Shown here in pieces: positions 1 through 17,798 of a DNA stretch of 64,000 nt. This DNA comes from Latrodectus hesperus. Lineage: Eukaryota; Arthropoda; Arachnida; Araneae; Theridiidae. Where the stretch lies: contig CM075855.1 of assembly GCA_037975125.1 (NCBI GenBank), forward strand, positions 108,890,118 through 108,954,117, in the 5' to 3' direction. The stretch's first letter is position 1, and every line of letters begins with the position of its first letter. Position numbers and translations under genes: made by a program. The notes under the pieces were generated by a model. That model searched no databases and was not told where the DNA came from. It saw only the letters and a list, made by a program, of their open reading frames with translations.

Positions 1-880
1 AACGCATTAAACAATTCATAAATTATTTGGCTTGCATTAAATTATTAATGTATCAAAAATTAATTTCCTTAAGTGCAAAATTATTCTACTTTATTTATAT
101 ATAATGAAAAAAACGCATCATATCCTTTGAATACAAATTATTGGAAAAAAATGTATCAAATATTTTTATTATATTTTTCTTAAAATCACTTATTTTATTG
201 CTTATTGCATTTTTAAGTATTTAATTTCTAAAGGAATGTCGTAAGGAAATGTTCTAATCTAAAGCATGGGTTCCTAAACTTTTTTCTAGGCGACCAAACT
301 TTTAAAGTTTTACAATTTTCGGTAGACACCCTGCTGCATCATTTCTACTGTATTTCTAAAACTCCTAAAAAATATCACCATGAATTGAGAGCGTTAACAA
401 GAAAAAAATTAGCACATTTTCTTGTGTCGTATTTATTAAAATAATACTTGTGGTTATACAAAATTATAAACATTTATTATTACAATTTTATTATTATTTT
501 GAATTCAGTGAAGAAATTTTACAATAAAATTTTTAATTGTAAAATTTTTTTGCGACTGAATACAAAACTGTACAATAATATTAAGTAATACTGAAGAAAA
601 AATTGTATTACATAGAAAGGCAAATAGTTATAAAATATATATCATCCCTTTTTTTTCTTATTCAAGCTATCGAAAAACTTTAATTTTTTGAAAAACATTT
701 TTTTTAAACATTTATAAAAACTTTCTTATGAACATAAATCAATGAATACTCTCACACGTGATGCGCATATCATGCTGTACTATATTCTAAAAATAATTTT
801 TAGTAAATATAAATCAAAATAATAAAAAAACTTATAGGAATAACATCAAGTAAAGGTTTGGTCTATTCAGAAACTTTATT
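1..880. other. AT-rich non-coding DNA, nothing recognised
   Basis: No reading frame of protein-like composition, no RNA gene and no repeat with visible boundaries. The sequence is AT-rich with homopolymer runs. Confidence 0.6.
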
Positions 881-2100
881 GAGTGGAGTTCAAATATATT
901 GTTTGATGAGCACACAGATTTGATTTTACATCAGGGACCCCGTGGATTGAAGCTCAAATATCGTTACATTAGCTCATCACGAGTTTGATTTCACATCAGG
1001 GACCACCTGCAGTGAAGCTCAAGTATCGTTTTATGAGCTCACGTGTTTGAATACTTCAGGGACCCCGTGCAATTAACCTCAAGTGTCGTTGCATGAGCTC
1101 ACGGGTTTGATTCCTCATCAGGGACCCCGTGGAGTGAAGCTCAAGGGTCGTTACATGAGCTCACGGGTTTGATTTCACATCAGGGACCCCGTGGAGTGAA
1201 GCTCAAGGGTCGTTGCATGAGCTCACGGGTTTGATTTCACATCAGGGACCCCGTGGAGTGAAGCTCAAGTGTCGTTGCATGAGTTCACGGGTTTGATTCT
1301 CCTCATCAGGGACCCCGTGGAGGAAGGTCGGCACCGTGGAGTGAAGCTCAAGGATCGTTGCATGAGCTCACGGGTTTGATTTCACATCAGGGACCCCGTG
1401 GAGTGAAGCTCAAGTGTCGTTGCATGAGTTCACGGGTTTGATTCATCATCAGGGACCTCGTGGAGTGAAGCTCAAGGGTCGTTGCATGAGCTCACGGGTT
1501 TGATTTCACATCAAGGACCCCGTGGAGTGAAGCTCAAGGGTCGTTGCATGAGCTCACGGGTTTGATTCCTCATCAGGGACCCCGTGGAGTGAAGCTCAAG
1601 TGTCGTTGCACGAGTTTACGGGTTTGATTCCTCATCAGGGACCCCGTGGAGTGAAGCTCAAGGGTCGTTGCATGAGCTCACGGGTTTGATTTCACATCAG
1701 GGACCCCGTGGAGTGAAGCTCAAGTGTCGTTGCTTGAGCTCACGGGTTTGATTCCTCATCAGGGACCCGTGGAGTGAAGCTCAAGGGTCGTTGCATGAGC
1801 TCACGGGTTTGATTTCACATCAGGGACCCCTTGGAGTGAAGCTCAAGTGTCGTTGCATGAGCTCACGGGTTTGATTCCTCATCAGGGACCCTGTGGAGTG
1901 AAGCTCAAGGGTCGTTGCATGAGCTCACGGGTTTGATTTCACATCAGGGACCCCGTGGAGTGAAGCTCAAGTGTCGTTGCATGAGTTCACGGGTTTGATT
2001 CCTCATCAGGGACCCCGTGGAGTGAAGCTCAAGTGTCGTTGCATGTGCTCACGGGTTTGATTTCAGATCAGGGAGCCCGTGGTGATGTTCAAAGTGTTGT
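881..2100 (+). repeat. 62-bp tandem satellite, about 19-20 copies, dimeric pattern
   Basis: Successive GAGCTCACGGGTTTGA motifs are 62 bases apart (for example 1157 and 1219). Each unit also contains CATCAGGGACCCCGTGGAG and TGAAGCTCAAG. Most of the array alternates between units reading TTTCACATCAGG followed by AAGTGTCG and units reading TTCCTCATCAGG followed by AAGGGTCG, so a dimer of about 124 bp seems to be the unit of amplification. The first three or four units (881-1080) and the last one are diverged, as expected at array edges. One unit near 1320-1345 carries a short extra segment duplicating part of the GTGGAG region. The block is far richer in GC than its surroundings and has no long open frame. 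Confidence 0.95.
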
Positions 2101-4063
<1,963 letters not shown>

Positions 4064-4180
4064 GATTCTGAACCACTACAAATAACCATGCACAGGTGGG
4101 ATTTGAAATCATGATCAGTTGAATCGAATTCAAGAGCACTAACCATTCGGTTACCTTCTCGGCTTTTAAAACAAGAGACT
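4064..4180 (-). repeat. tRNA-headed SINE fragment
   Basis: On the minus strand the block begins with an A-box-like stretch (ACCGAATGGTTAGTGCTCTT) and has a B-box-like stretch (GATTTCAAATCCCACC) about 35 bases later, the spacing of a tRNA-derived RNA polymerase III promoter. Only the head is recognisable. Its 3' side runs into AT-rich sequence. I cannot assign it to the other SINE families in this window. Confidence 0.45.
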
Positions 4181-4251
4181 TTTTTCTTCAAAATATTCCA
4201 CCAACAGATTTAATTCATGATTAAAATTGTATTAGAACACTAATAGAATTG

Positions 4252-4253
<2 letters not shown>

Positions 4254-4320
<67 letters not shown>
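4254..4320. repeat. (AT)n microsatellite
   Basis: About 67 bases of pure alternating A/T followed by a short (TG)n stretch. Confidence 0.97.
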
Positions 4321-4322
<2 letters not shown>

Positions 4323-6095
4323 GTGTGTGCAAGTATGCATATATTCATATATATACACGACTATTCAAACATATGATGTACAGTTCAGAATAAATATTCA
4401 AAATAAAAATCTTGGACATACTTAAAAATTGGTAGTTTCATATTTCTCATTATTATGCTAAAATTGGATCAATGAATTAACTAAATTACTATTGCACAGC
4501 AAAATTTTCAGAGAATTGCACTTTTAGGTTCACTTGGTGAAAATGACAAAAAAAATGAAGTTGTATTAAAATTGCCTATTTCCTACTAATTTTGAAATAA
4601 AGTAAAATTTTAAAAATAAACTTAATTTGGGTTTTACATAATAGTAAATTTTTAATGTGATAAACTTAAGCAAACGATTCATTATTAAAACAGTTTTATT
4701 ATTTTTCAAATCATTTTTATATTAAAAAGAATGGTATTCAAACCAAATAATTAATTCCTAACTATACAGTTTAATATAGCCTTACGTTTAATATACGTTT
4801 AATGATTAAAACTGATTTCTTTAACCACGCCTAAATTTAACCTTTTTTTTATTCAACACCATAATAATTTAGCTTGTGATCATTCTGATGAATTCCGATT
4901 ATAAAAAATTATGCCAGTCCATGCTGTTTTTTAAGACAAAAGATATTCAAAGCAATAATTTAAAAAATATGCATTAACAGCTATCTTACTATTTTCAGGT
5001 AATATCTAAATTAAAGGAAAACATGCTTAATAATTTAAAAAGTTTAATTTTGAAACAAAAATAATAATAATGTTGCATAGTAAATTGTACAACAAAACTT
5101 TCATTTAATTTCAAAATACAACTTGAAATAAATTTTTAGTACACCTTAAGCAGACAGATTATTGATAAGGGCAAACAGCGAAAAAATCATTTTATTTTTT
5201 ATGCATTTTTTATTCGTTAGAATTTCAATGCTTTGCATTCGTATAAGCCATGCAATGTATAACTGTGATTTAGTATTTAATAATTTAAAAAAAAAACGAA
5301 ATAAAATTAATGAACGGTTAACTTATTTCTTAGTCTACATCAAACATTTATAGACAATTGGTGTCAATGGCAGGAAGTTTTTCTTTAATAGCTCCATGCC
5401 AATTTTTAACGATATAAGTTTGAAGAGCAAAAAAAAAATCGTTAACTAAAGAGATGATTAGTGATTGAAATATTAAATTTATATTTTTTCAATTAAATTT
5501 TTATGCATCTAATTAAATTAACAGCAATGAACTATTATCATAATCTTTAACTATTATCTTAATATATTGTTCTCAGAATTTCCATTTAACTTTTTAAAAT
5601 GAAAAATTTTATATAATTGTTATATAGAGGAATTATAAATGTTCCGAACCATAAAAATATTGCTTTAAATTAATAATTGATTCACTTATTTATCCCTATG
5701 TCTATTATTTGTTTCACTTTTTATAGTAATTAATGGCGAATTCTATCAGCTAAAAAAATGGAATGATAACAAAATAAACAAAACTATATTGCAGCGTAAA
5801 CTGGACGCCATTATGTAGTGCGCAAATACAGTAAAAAGTTTTAAAAAATTTTCGCACGGTACATACTTTATTATCCGATAATTACCATTAAAATAAAAAT
5901 AATGGTATTTTCTAAAAGTTAAGAAAAGTTAGTAGATGTTGCAAATTATATAAAAAGTATGTTATTGAAAGGAAAATTTTAATATTATCAGAAAATATGA
6001 CTCAAGTATTAGTAATGAACAGTACAACAATTAGTTAAAAAGCACCACAAATTTTGTAATAAACTTTAAAAGATAAAGAATAAATTTCATAGTAG
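4321..6095. other. AT-rich non-coding DNA, nothing recognised
   Basis: Short AT-biased ORFs only (63 codons at most), with low-complexity composition and no domain-like features. Confidence 0.6.
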
Positions 6096-6352
6096 GGAAC
6101 GGCGTTCTTACTTACGAAGTTCAGGCTGACGAAACAACATTCAATTGAAAAGGAGTGCAGAAAAACCTACAGAGCACAATTTCTGCGCATGCATGCATTT
6201 CCTCCTTTGTTCTTCACAGCAGCCAATGAAATGATGTTAAAAAAATGCTGATTTCGTCATTATCTTTGTATTCAATGTTTTGACGACAAAATGTTGTCTT
6301 TAGGCATAACAATTTTTTATACTAACGGAAAACAAAGAAGAACCGCGTTCCG
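6096..6352. mobile_element. possible MITE-like element
   Basis: The block has a less AT-rich interior. Its edges are roughly inverted: GGAACGGCGTTCTT at the left, and AAGAACCGCGTTCC at the right, which reverse-complements to GGAACGCGGTTCTT. The match is imperfect and no target duplication is evident, so the call is tentative. Confidence 0.3.
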
Positions 6353-9300
6353 AGTTAAAATATTAAGTTAGACAATAAATGGGAAAAAAGAATATATGTT
6401 ATAGTAAATTATACAACATAGGATATTTTACAAAAATATACAAACATTACAATAATCAAAAAAAATATTTTCAGTATTTTACATTAAAATTTTAAATTTC
6501 TTCATTTTTTAAGCTGAACACTTCATTAAAAATTACAGAACGGTACTGATTCAAGTAGCTTGTTGCATTTTATCATATTTTAAGAATAAAAAGATATATT
6601 TTACTCTTAATAGTTTTCACTGCTACAATTATGGAGGAAACTCTTAAGAATAAAAAGTTATTTTATTCTTAAGATAAGAGAGTAAAATGATTTTCTCATT
6701 TTTGAGGTGCTTCGATTTTTAAATTAAACTTGATATTACTTGGTTGGTGTAATTTGGTGAAGTTAAAGAATTTTTTTTTATGTAAATACACTTACACAAA
6801 TGATTCATAGATTATGGTCATGACATCTGTAATTGCCATCAAATTTGAAAATTTCCAGTAGGAAAACAAGGAAACTTTTTATAGAAAATAATGAGTGATT
6901 TAGAAAACTAATCCTTAAAAAAATTACTAAAAATACACCATTTTTATTCAAAATGAAATAAGAATAACTTAAAAATAAGAATACATACAAAACAGAAGGA
7001 ATACAGAAAGAATTAATTAAAAACCGATATTCGAACAATTTTACTTTTCTGTAATAAAATGATTTGGTTCAACTTTTGTATTTAGATTTAGAAATTTGAC
7101 TGTTTTTAATTACTGACAATTGATTGGGATCATCTGCAAATGGAGAATGTCACCTTATACTCTATTTAATAGAAAGTATATATTTTAAACTTTCAGCAAA
7201 ATTAAGATAATTCCTTCCTAACAAGTTGATATGATTTACATCAGAAATTCAAATATTTAAGAATAGAAAAACAAATTTTTCACCATAAACTATTTTAATT
7301 TGAATTACTTAAAACATTATTTCTGAAAACAAATTTTTAGTTACTATGAAGATAGTTTTTTGTTTGACATTTTAAATAAATTCAGTTATTTTTAATATTT
7401 GAATTTATTAAGATTAAATTTATTGTCATATTTGCAGTAAAAATGTGTATTTTAGAATAGTTTATCAATTCTACAGATTAGTAAGAATAAAATGTTTCAT
7501 TCATAATATCTGTTTTTGGAAACAGTACAAAATGCCTTAATAGTTGTATTTGATATAGAAATTAAGTTAATTGAAAAGATTAAAACAAATAAACTGTTAC
7601 AATGACAGTTCCATTAATTGAAATTTAAAAGTTTAAAAAATTGATATGTTATAATGCATTGCATCAATTATTAAATGCAATTTTGCAAATACATTAAGTA
7701 TTCTATTAGAAATTTAGTTTTATACTTTAAAACATAATTTACAAATCTTTTTTGTTTCAAAAGATAAAAGTAACTAAAAAATGTAGGAAGACTGTATTCA
7801 AAGAAGACAATTTTTGGAAATTTTAATCTATAAAATCTGAAAACAAAAGGAATTTTTACAAAACAGGACATAAGTTAATTTAAAAATGGAAAAGAAGAAA
7901 AAGAGGGAATAGTTACTGAAGCTTGCTATATAAATGCTAATCCTACTTTTATATTTCCTTATTAATAACAATTTTCCATAGCTTAGTTAATTTTAAAAAT
8001 TGTATTCTTTTAATCATGCTTTCGATTTTCGTTTCTCAATCAGTCAGATTATCGTTTTTCATTCCATCAATTCTTTCATTTTCAAGTTTCATACTTTGCT
8101 GAATGTTTATAATATTATTGTTTTGTACAACAAATCTTGTAAATGTATAAACTACGAACATATCTTAGTTTTTTCATATAAAATTTATGGAATAATAGAT
8201 TGGTCGGTTCCATTTTTTTCGTATGTGAGAGGTTTTTATTTTAGTATAAAGTTATTTACCAAATTATTTGTGTTAATGTTATATGGTAATTTTTAGATCT
8301 ATTAACTCAGGGAGATTACGGAAGAATAAGTTCATGAAATACAACTTATTTAATTTTGTAAATACACCAAAATTCACAGTGCCCTTTATGAGTTCTAGTT
8401 GTTATATACTGGTTGTTTAAATCAAGTTATATTCTAATGAAAGTGGTCACAATTATATTAACAAAGCAAATAAGTTCGTTTTAATCAAAATAAGTAAAAA
8501 ACGTTCAATGAATATAATTTCCACGGGGTCCATGATGATATGCTTACAATTCAAAAATTAGAAACATAAACTTTTTTGAAATTTAAGTGATTTGAAATAT
8601 TGTTTGACGTGCTATTTATAATGTCTCATAAGCAATATTTCGCAATACTACTCATAAGCAATATTCGTAATATATAACAAGCAATGTTTCGTTAATATTT
8701 TTATTTCGTTTTATAATGAAAAACGTAAAATTTTAATCTAATTTTGACTACAATAACGTAATAAAAAATTACTCGTAAAAAAAGAAAATTATAAAACTAA
8801 AATATTTTTATTGAAAACTTGTAAGAATTTAAATGTGTTAATAGCATCAGAAAAATCTGATTTTATTTAAGTTATCAAGAAGTGATTTAGAAAGATCAGT
8901 TTCAGTTGTTATTGAGACTTTGGGAAATTATATTATCCATTGTCCCAAAATAAAAATAAAAATAAAAAAAAACCTTGTATTTTTATCTCAGGCTTTTTTG
9001 TAGCCTTTTAGCCTTGTATCGCGTTATACTCGTCAGGAATTTCTTGTTGAGACATGTTTCCTTTCAGCGGTCCCCTTTGTCCAAAATATTGTGTCCGACA
9101 CCAGACTGACCTTCAAAGAAAGGGGGAAATTTTTCACACAATATTATTGCAGTATACTGCGTAGGGAATCGAAATTGAGGGGATCGAGAACTAATTATCT
9201 CCAAATTCTAGGAAAACAAATAAACTTTTTTTCTTTTTTACTGTTCACATCGTTCGTATTTCATTTCTTCCCAAACACCCCTTCCTCATAAGCAAAATTT

Positions 9301-10132
9301 TAAACTTTTGAAAATCTGGAATTTTGACATTTAAAATATTGCCGTAAGGTATATTTTCTGTCTGCTATGTATTATTTTTATTTGAATATTTAATTGATAT
9401 TTTTGTCAAAATAAATATTAACAGACATATGCTTGCAGAGTTTTGAAATTTAAATATTATATTACTTATTATTTAAAACTATTCATTTAAAATTAATTTA
9501 TTTAATGTTTAAATGTTTTTATTCAAGAAATAATTTTTATTCCATTAGTAATTTTGTTGACTGTAAACCTTGTACTGAAAAACATTTGTGCTTTTTTCAA
9601 ATGGTAAAAGTTAAAAATGTTTTTAAATACTTTTTATACGTTTTTTTTAAATTTTTCTTTTTTGTATGCTTAAGAACATCTTTTTTAATTAATTAGTTTA
9701 ATTTAGATAAAATAAATCTTTAATTTGAAAAAAATCCTTCAAAAAAATTATAAAGAAATTGGAGAATACTCATTCTACATTGTAAAACCTTAAATATTAA
9801 GATCGTCTTTAAGTGATATAAATTTATTGAAAATAAAATTATGCCATTTAATGAATAGTACTTTCAAAGTGATTCTTAATAGAAATAGATTTTAATATTA
9901 TTAAAGTTTGCCCTTATTTTAATCATAAAATATATTTCCTTACCTTAAGAAAATTCACTTCTAAAATAAACGATTGAGAAAAATTCACTAAATAAAATTA
10001 TGCGATACTATTTTTAAAATATTTTTTTCAGCACTTGTAATAAGTAATCCTAATAATAATTGGAATCAATGAAAAACTTTGAAAAACAACATAGAAAAAC
10101 AACATATCGGTTTTGGGAAGAAAAATTATTAA
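6353..10132. other. AT-rich non-coding DNA with one small palindrome
   Basis: No coding or RNA gene seen. The only structure is an inverted repeat at about 6643-6673 (CTTAAGAATAAAA, 5-base loop, TTTTATTCTTAAG). The stretch 8940-9300 is slightly less AT-rich and follows an (AAAAT)n run. It might be a retroposon fragment, but I cannot place it. Frames up to 98 codons are AT-driven. Confidence 0.55.
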
Positions 10133-10134
10133 TA

Positions 10135-11385
10135 CGAGGGTTACTCTGAAATTTTGGAGATACGCGCAGACGCGAGAATTTACAAAATAAAAATAACGGT
10201 TTAATTTTAAAGTATAAAGTATTTTAACACAGAAGACGATTTTTTACTGACTTACTTCAACTTGTTTAGCGTGGAATAAATTTTAAACAGAAGAAAAATT
10301 GGAGTTGACGCGAGAACATTTTCGCACTACGATTTCAAAGCAGGATTCAATCAAGAAGAATGCGTTCAAAGGTTGCAATTTGGTGATGAATCTTCGGCTC
10401 GTGCTACTGTATTCAGATGGTTTAGAGATGGTTTAGAGAATTTAGAAGAGGTCGCAATTTTCTTCAGGATGAAGAACACACAGGAAGGCCGCCGTCGGCA
10501 GTCATCCCGGATAATGTGTCTGCCATACGAAAAATGTTAGTTGATGATCATCGCTGTGCCTATCAAATGATACAGAAGGAACTTAACATTGGATCCGCAG
10601 CCATACACAAAATAGTTCATGAAGAATTACATATGAAAAAAGTAGTTTGCCGTTGGGTTCCCCATAATCTAACTGAGCATCAAAAAGAGGTGCGTGTCAG
10701 AATCAGTAAAGAAACTCTTAATATGCTGAATGATGGTGGCCACCACATCATTTCTAAAATTGTAACAGGTGATGAAACGTACATACCGTTTTTTGACATT
10801 CCAACACGTCAAGAAAGCAAAGTATGGGTCTTTGAAGATGATCCCACGCCGACAATGGTGAAAAAACAACGTGCACTGAAAAAAGTGATGTATGCCGTTT
10901 TCTTCAGAAGTACGGGATTGGTCAAGTTGGAAGGACAGAAGACAGTAACAGCAAACTGATATACCACTCAATGTCTTCCAGAAATTCTACAAGAACTGAA
11001 TGTTAGAGGACCAATGCTTCACCATGACAATGCATCTTCACATACAGCCGGATTAACAGTTGAGTTTCTTAAACAAAAACAAATTGAAGTGATCGAACAT
11101 CCGCCGTATTCTCCTGATCTAGCTATGTGCGACTTTTGGTTATTCTTTAATCTAAAAAAGAACTTACGTGGACGTCGTTTTCATTCAGAAGAAGAGATTG
11201 ATATGGCTATAAATGCATTTTTTCATCTATTCGAAGAAATGAATGGCTTCAGGCATTTAATCTGTGGAAAATTCGTCTACAAAAGTGCATTGATGCTGGA
11301 GGAGACTACTTTGAACACACCTAAAATTTTGTAAGTATAACTTTAAAAACCTAGTTGTATCTCAAAAATTTCAGAGTGACCCTCG
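10135..11385 (+). mobile_element. mariner transposon with TIRs and TA target duplications
   Basis: The left end reads CGAGGGTTACTCTGAAATTT and the right end reverse-complements to CGAGGGTCACTCTGAAATTT. Both are followed inward by GAGATAC-like sequence, giving inverted repeats of about 30 bp. TA dinucleotides at 10133-10134 and 11386-11387 are the expected target duplication. At 1251 bp the element is about the usual mariner length. It encodes a DD34D transposase that is now broken (separate entry). The well-preserved ends suggest fairly recent insertion. Confidence 0.93.
10271..11334 (+). pseudogene. mariner (DD34D) transposase, disabled
   Basis: In intact form this enzyme cuts and pastes the mariner element at TA sites. 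Visible landmarks are the N-terminal helix-turn-helix region (FKAGFNQEECVQRLQ, about 10333-10380), the WVPHNL linker motif, the first catalytic Asp in VTGDET (about 10767), the second in HHDNASSH (about 11017) and the third in SPDLAMCDFW. Exactly 34 residues separate the second and third Asp, the mariner signature. Lesions: the expected start codon reads GTG; there is a frame change near 10325; an 11-bp tandem duplication (GATGGTTTAGA, about 10418-10439) shifts frame; a TGA at 10957-10959 stands where the family has Trp; and an extra T in the run near 11220 shifts the C-terminus. All three catalytic Asp codons survive. Confidence 0.9.
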
Positions 11386-11387
11386 TA

Positions 11388-12065
11388 TTATGTATATTTT
11401 TTGGCTGAAAAATTTTGATTTTTTTAAATATGCATAATTTTATTTGAATTTATGAGTGTTTTTAAAGATATTTATTTTAATTTTTGATTCAAGAAATTTG
11501 CAAAATGTTCTTGTTGCTTGTATTAGCGTTTCGTTTATTATTTCCATTTTGCATTAATAATGCTGTGGCATAATTTATTTGTCTAATGTGAAATCAGAAA
11601 AAGACTTATGAACATAGATTTTCTAGTTTTGGAATCAGAATAATTGGTTTTATGGTATATTGGGTAAATAAAATGTTTAAAAAGATATCGTCGTGAAAAA
11701 TCAGGTGAGTTGACTCTAAATTAGGGTTGCAAAAACATACTCAACTGTTTTCTGAAATATATATCGAAAGTTTGTGAAGTGAGTAATATTTTAGAATATT
11801 TGAAAATTTGTTAAGATAAGATACAGCACGCGTTCAATGCCTAATGAACATCAATTTGTAAAGTCTTTCATCACGATGATAAAGCACAGTTAAATGGGAA
11901 TAAAATTTTTTAATTGTTTCAGTTGGTTAACAAACTAGAAAAAATACATTAAAAATTTTTTAAGACATTGTAATTGAAATGCTAAATTATATATTAAAAT
12001 AAATTTCCTTAAAAGTTAAAATAATGTATAAATAAATATCTTGACTTCCAAATTGTAATGTCACT
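11388..12065. other. AT-rich non-coding DNA, nothing recognised
   Basis: No gene, RNA or bounded repeat seen between the mariner and the SINE pair. Confidence 0.6.
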
Positions 12066-12068
12066 GTC

Positions 12069-12263
12069 AAGGCCTACAGTGACCATATCTGTTTTCCTAA
12101 CCGAGAGCCCTTGGGTGTGAAGCATATGTCCTGGTTAGGTGGTCAGCTCAAAGTGAAGTCCCCGGAGCTTAGTACCCAAGCATGCTTGGTACTCAGTTTA
12201 TCGACTCACTGAAAGGTTGAGTTTACATTGGCGAAGCACTACCATTAAGCCACCGGGCTTATC
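12069..12263 (-). repeat. tRNA-headed SINE, separate family
   Basis: Read on the minus strand it starts AAGCCCGGTGGCTTAATGGT, a tRNA 5'/A-box-like head, and continues through a body containing CAAGCATGCTTGG. GC content is well above the flanks. It lies directly beside a SINE of another family (12284) in the opposite orientation. I see only this copy, so the limits are approximate. Confidence 0.5.
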
Positions 12264-12283
12264 ACTTGTAAATGTTTACGGTA

Positions 12284-12670
12284 GGCCGGGGTACCTTAGT
12301 GTTAGTTAGGTCATCGGCCTTCCATCCTGTAGCTCGAGGTTCGATTCCCACTGCCGCTAAAGACCTACCGAGTACATGTGATTTACGTGCTTGTTAAATC
12401 TGTGGAATCGAAAATCATATCGTCGGTCGTTGAGCAATTACATGATTGTAATAGTTTTGAGAAAATTTCCTCCCTCTCCAGGTCAATGTCAAAATTGAGG
12501 GAATAGATCCTCTGGTGGTGGTGCCATCTATCGGAGGAATCTCCGATCAAATTCGTACTTTCACTTTTGTGATATACTGGTTAAACGAAAGACTCATCCT
12601 ACTGGATTAAATTCGTATATCCGTCGGCAGAGAGAGCTTGGCTTGTCAAAATGTCTTAAGTAACAACACA
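12284..12670 (+). repeat. SINE family A, full-length copy
   Basis: The tRNA-like head has A-box-like TTAGTGTTAGTTAGGTCATC and B-box-like GAGGTTCGATTCCCAC. The body carries the family landmarks ATCTGTGGAATCGAAA, GGTCGTTGAGCA, GAGAAAATTTCCTCC and GGTGGTGCCATCTATCGGA. The 3' end reads CTTGTCAAAATGTCTTAAGTAACAACAC. Other copies lie at 29.4, 29.8, 38.6, 41.1 and 44.7 kb, with a remnant at 40.3 kb. Confidence 0.88.
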
Positions 12671-13383
12671 AATTTTGGTGAATTTCATCGTACAGATTTC
12701 AATGGAACAGAACTCTGTATTTGTGACTGCAAGATATTACTCTGCAATAGAAAAGAATAAGCATAAAACTCCATTGGAACTTCAAGCTTCCTAATCTCAT
12801 ACGGTGAAGATATTTTCCCAAGTATTTGAATTGCCATTCGAATACATTTAACTATTTCTACATCAACTGCAAGCTGTAAATTTCGTTCAGCAAATTAAAA
12901 TTAATTTTGACGTATTTACGATGCACCATCAGACAAAACCGTCTAAGTGATTTAACATTTTTAAGTATAGAAAAAGAAAATTTTGAAATAATCAACTTTG
13001 ATGAAGTAATTGATCAATTCGCTTTAGCAAAGGCAAGAAAAATGAGTATAGTATTTTAAATTAGTTTGCAAATATTTGCATCTACTTATACATATGTAAT
13101 GAATTATATTCTGTTTAAAAATTTTTGTTTTTTAAAATAATTGTGTTAATATATGAAATAAATAGTATCTTTTAATTAATTTTAAATCACAAATGTCCGA
13201 TTATTCTTTTGACACTTTTCCAAATTCATTATAAGTTTTTATTTTAAACTAGAATTGAATTTTATTTCAAATTTAAATCTTAGATTGCGATTTTAAATTA
13301 ATATAATTTCGATTATTTGATAGTAAATACAACAACATTCCGTTATTATTTGCAATATATTCTTATTATACAAGTATACTTTA

Positions 13384-13388
<5 letters not shown>
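12671..13388. other. AT-rich non-coding DNA, nothing recognised
   Basis: No gene or bounded repeat seen. Confidence 0.6.

Positions 13389-13444
<56 letters not shown>
13389..13444. repeat. (AT)n microsatellite
   Basis: Alternating A/T for about 56 bases. Confidence 0.95.
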
Positions 13445-16242
<2,798 letters not shown>

Positions 16243-16251
16243 GTGTGTGTG

Positions 16252-17146
16252 TTAATTAACATGTTAACATGCCTTAATAACAAAGTAAAATAAAGCATAC
16301 TTGGCATTTATTAAATTTCAAAAATTTCGGCGACTAGTTATAAAAAATCTTAAGTTAATTTCATACCTACAAATATGAATGTCAAGCATGAATTATATGT
16401 ATGTTTTTGTTGCATAAATAAGTAATAATTTAAAAGCCAATTATTAGAAAAACCACGAAACAAAATTTAATCTCTCAGATTTAAATCGATATCTTTTCTC
16501 AGAAAAAAAATTCCTTCCTCTTGATAAATATCAAATTTATTTTCCAAAATATAATTATAAGTCATAACTTATTTACTTTAAGCATTTTTTCACACAATAT
16601 ATTATTTCTCTCATTAGTATTTCTTGCCGTGGACGATAAAATTAATGTTCATTTAGATTTCTTTTGGTTGCTTTTATTATCCCAAGAACTTCACATCAAA
16701 AATGACCTGTCAGTTCTTTTTTTCTCTTTATCTTTCATAAAATATTCAGATTAATAAAATTGAAAACTTTTACTTTTCAGTGTAAAAAAAGTAATTCAAG
16801 AATTCTAAATATAGTGAAAAAGCAAAGGCGACTAAGCTTGCTGACGAATGATTAATAATTTAGCCTTCGATTTATTATTATGGAACTCAAATCCCACCAA
16901 TAAGTTATTAATGATTGTAGTGGTACGAAATTCATTTTAAATTATATGTCCTAATCGAATCAGTACTCATGTGCAAGTGATAACTGTTAAACGACAAATA
17001 AAGTAAACCAGACAAAAATGTGAATTATATGTATTATATTTTGTGCTTATTAATTACAACGTCAATCACATTAATGTGACTAACGCGTACTTTCAAGATC
17101 GACGTTAAATAACCAGTCACAGGAGAAAGGTAGCAGTACAGTGTAG
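16252..17146. other. AT-rich non-coding DNA, possible 5' flank of a Tc1-like relic
   Basis: No host gene seen. The less AT-rich stretch from about 17060 leads into the transposase relic and may include its terminal region, but I found no matching inverted repeat on the other side. Confidence 0.5.
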
Positions 17147-17798
17147 TTGGGCGTATACAAAGGGTATGTGAGGGCATCAGAAATCATTGCAATTGTTGAT
17201 GTACAATGCAGAAACGGAGTGATTTATCTGAAAGTTCATGATCATTGGCTTCGGAGTGGAAGCATTTCCAAAACAGCTAAATTCATGAACAGTTCACATG
17301 ACACCGTGGTAAAAGTATACCGTGCATGGAAAAAGGAAACTGTCCAAAATAAGATACGTATCAAATGTGGTACAACACAGGCATGTTAATCAACTAATGA
17401 CCTAGATGAAGCAAGGGGCTACAACAATATCTCCCAAACTATTGTTCAGCGAACGCTGCTGCATCTGAGCCTCAGAAGCAGACACATGGTTCATGAACCT
17501 ATGCTGACTGCTGTTCATGGGCTACGAAGGCTGAACGTTTTGGACGAGTACCTGAACTAGAAGATCTTGGAGTGGCAATAGATAGCTTTTTCTAATGAAT
17601 GTTTTATGCTCCATCAGACAGATGGACGTGGAGAATATGACATGAAGCTTTTGAAAGCAGACACCCAACAACCATTGCCAGAACAGTCCAGGCTGGAACA
17701 TTATAGTCTGATATGGCTTCCCTGCCATTCTTGGGGTTCACTCATCATTCTGAAAGGTAAGTAACTTAATGGAACACCGACCCACCCGAAGGTATGCG

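Noticed and set aside
881..2100. CRISPR-like regular repeats (also 35152-36815 and 42605-43130)
   Set aside because: The repeats are directly tandem without unique spacers, and the DNA is eukaryotic.
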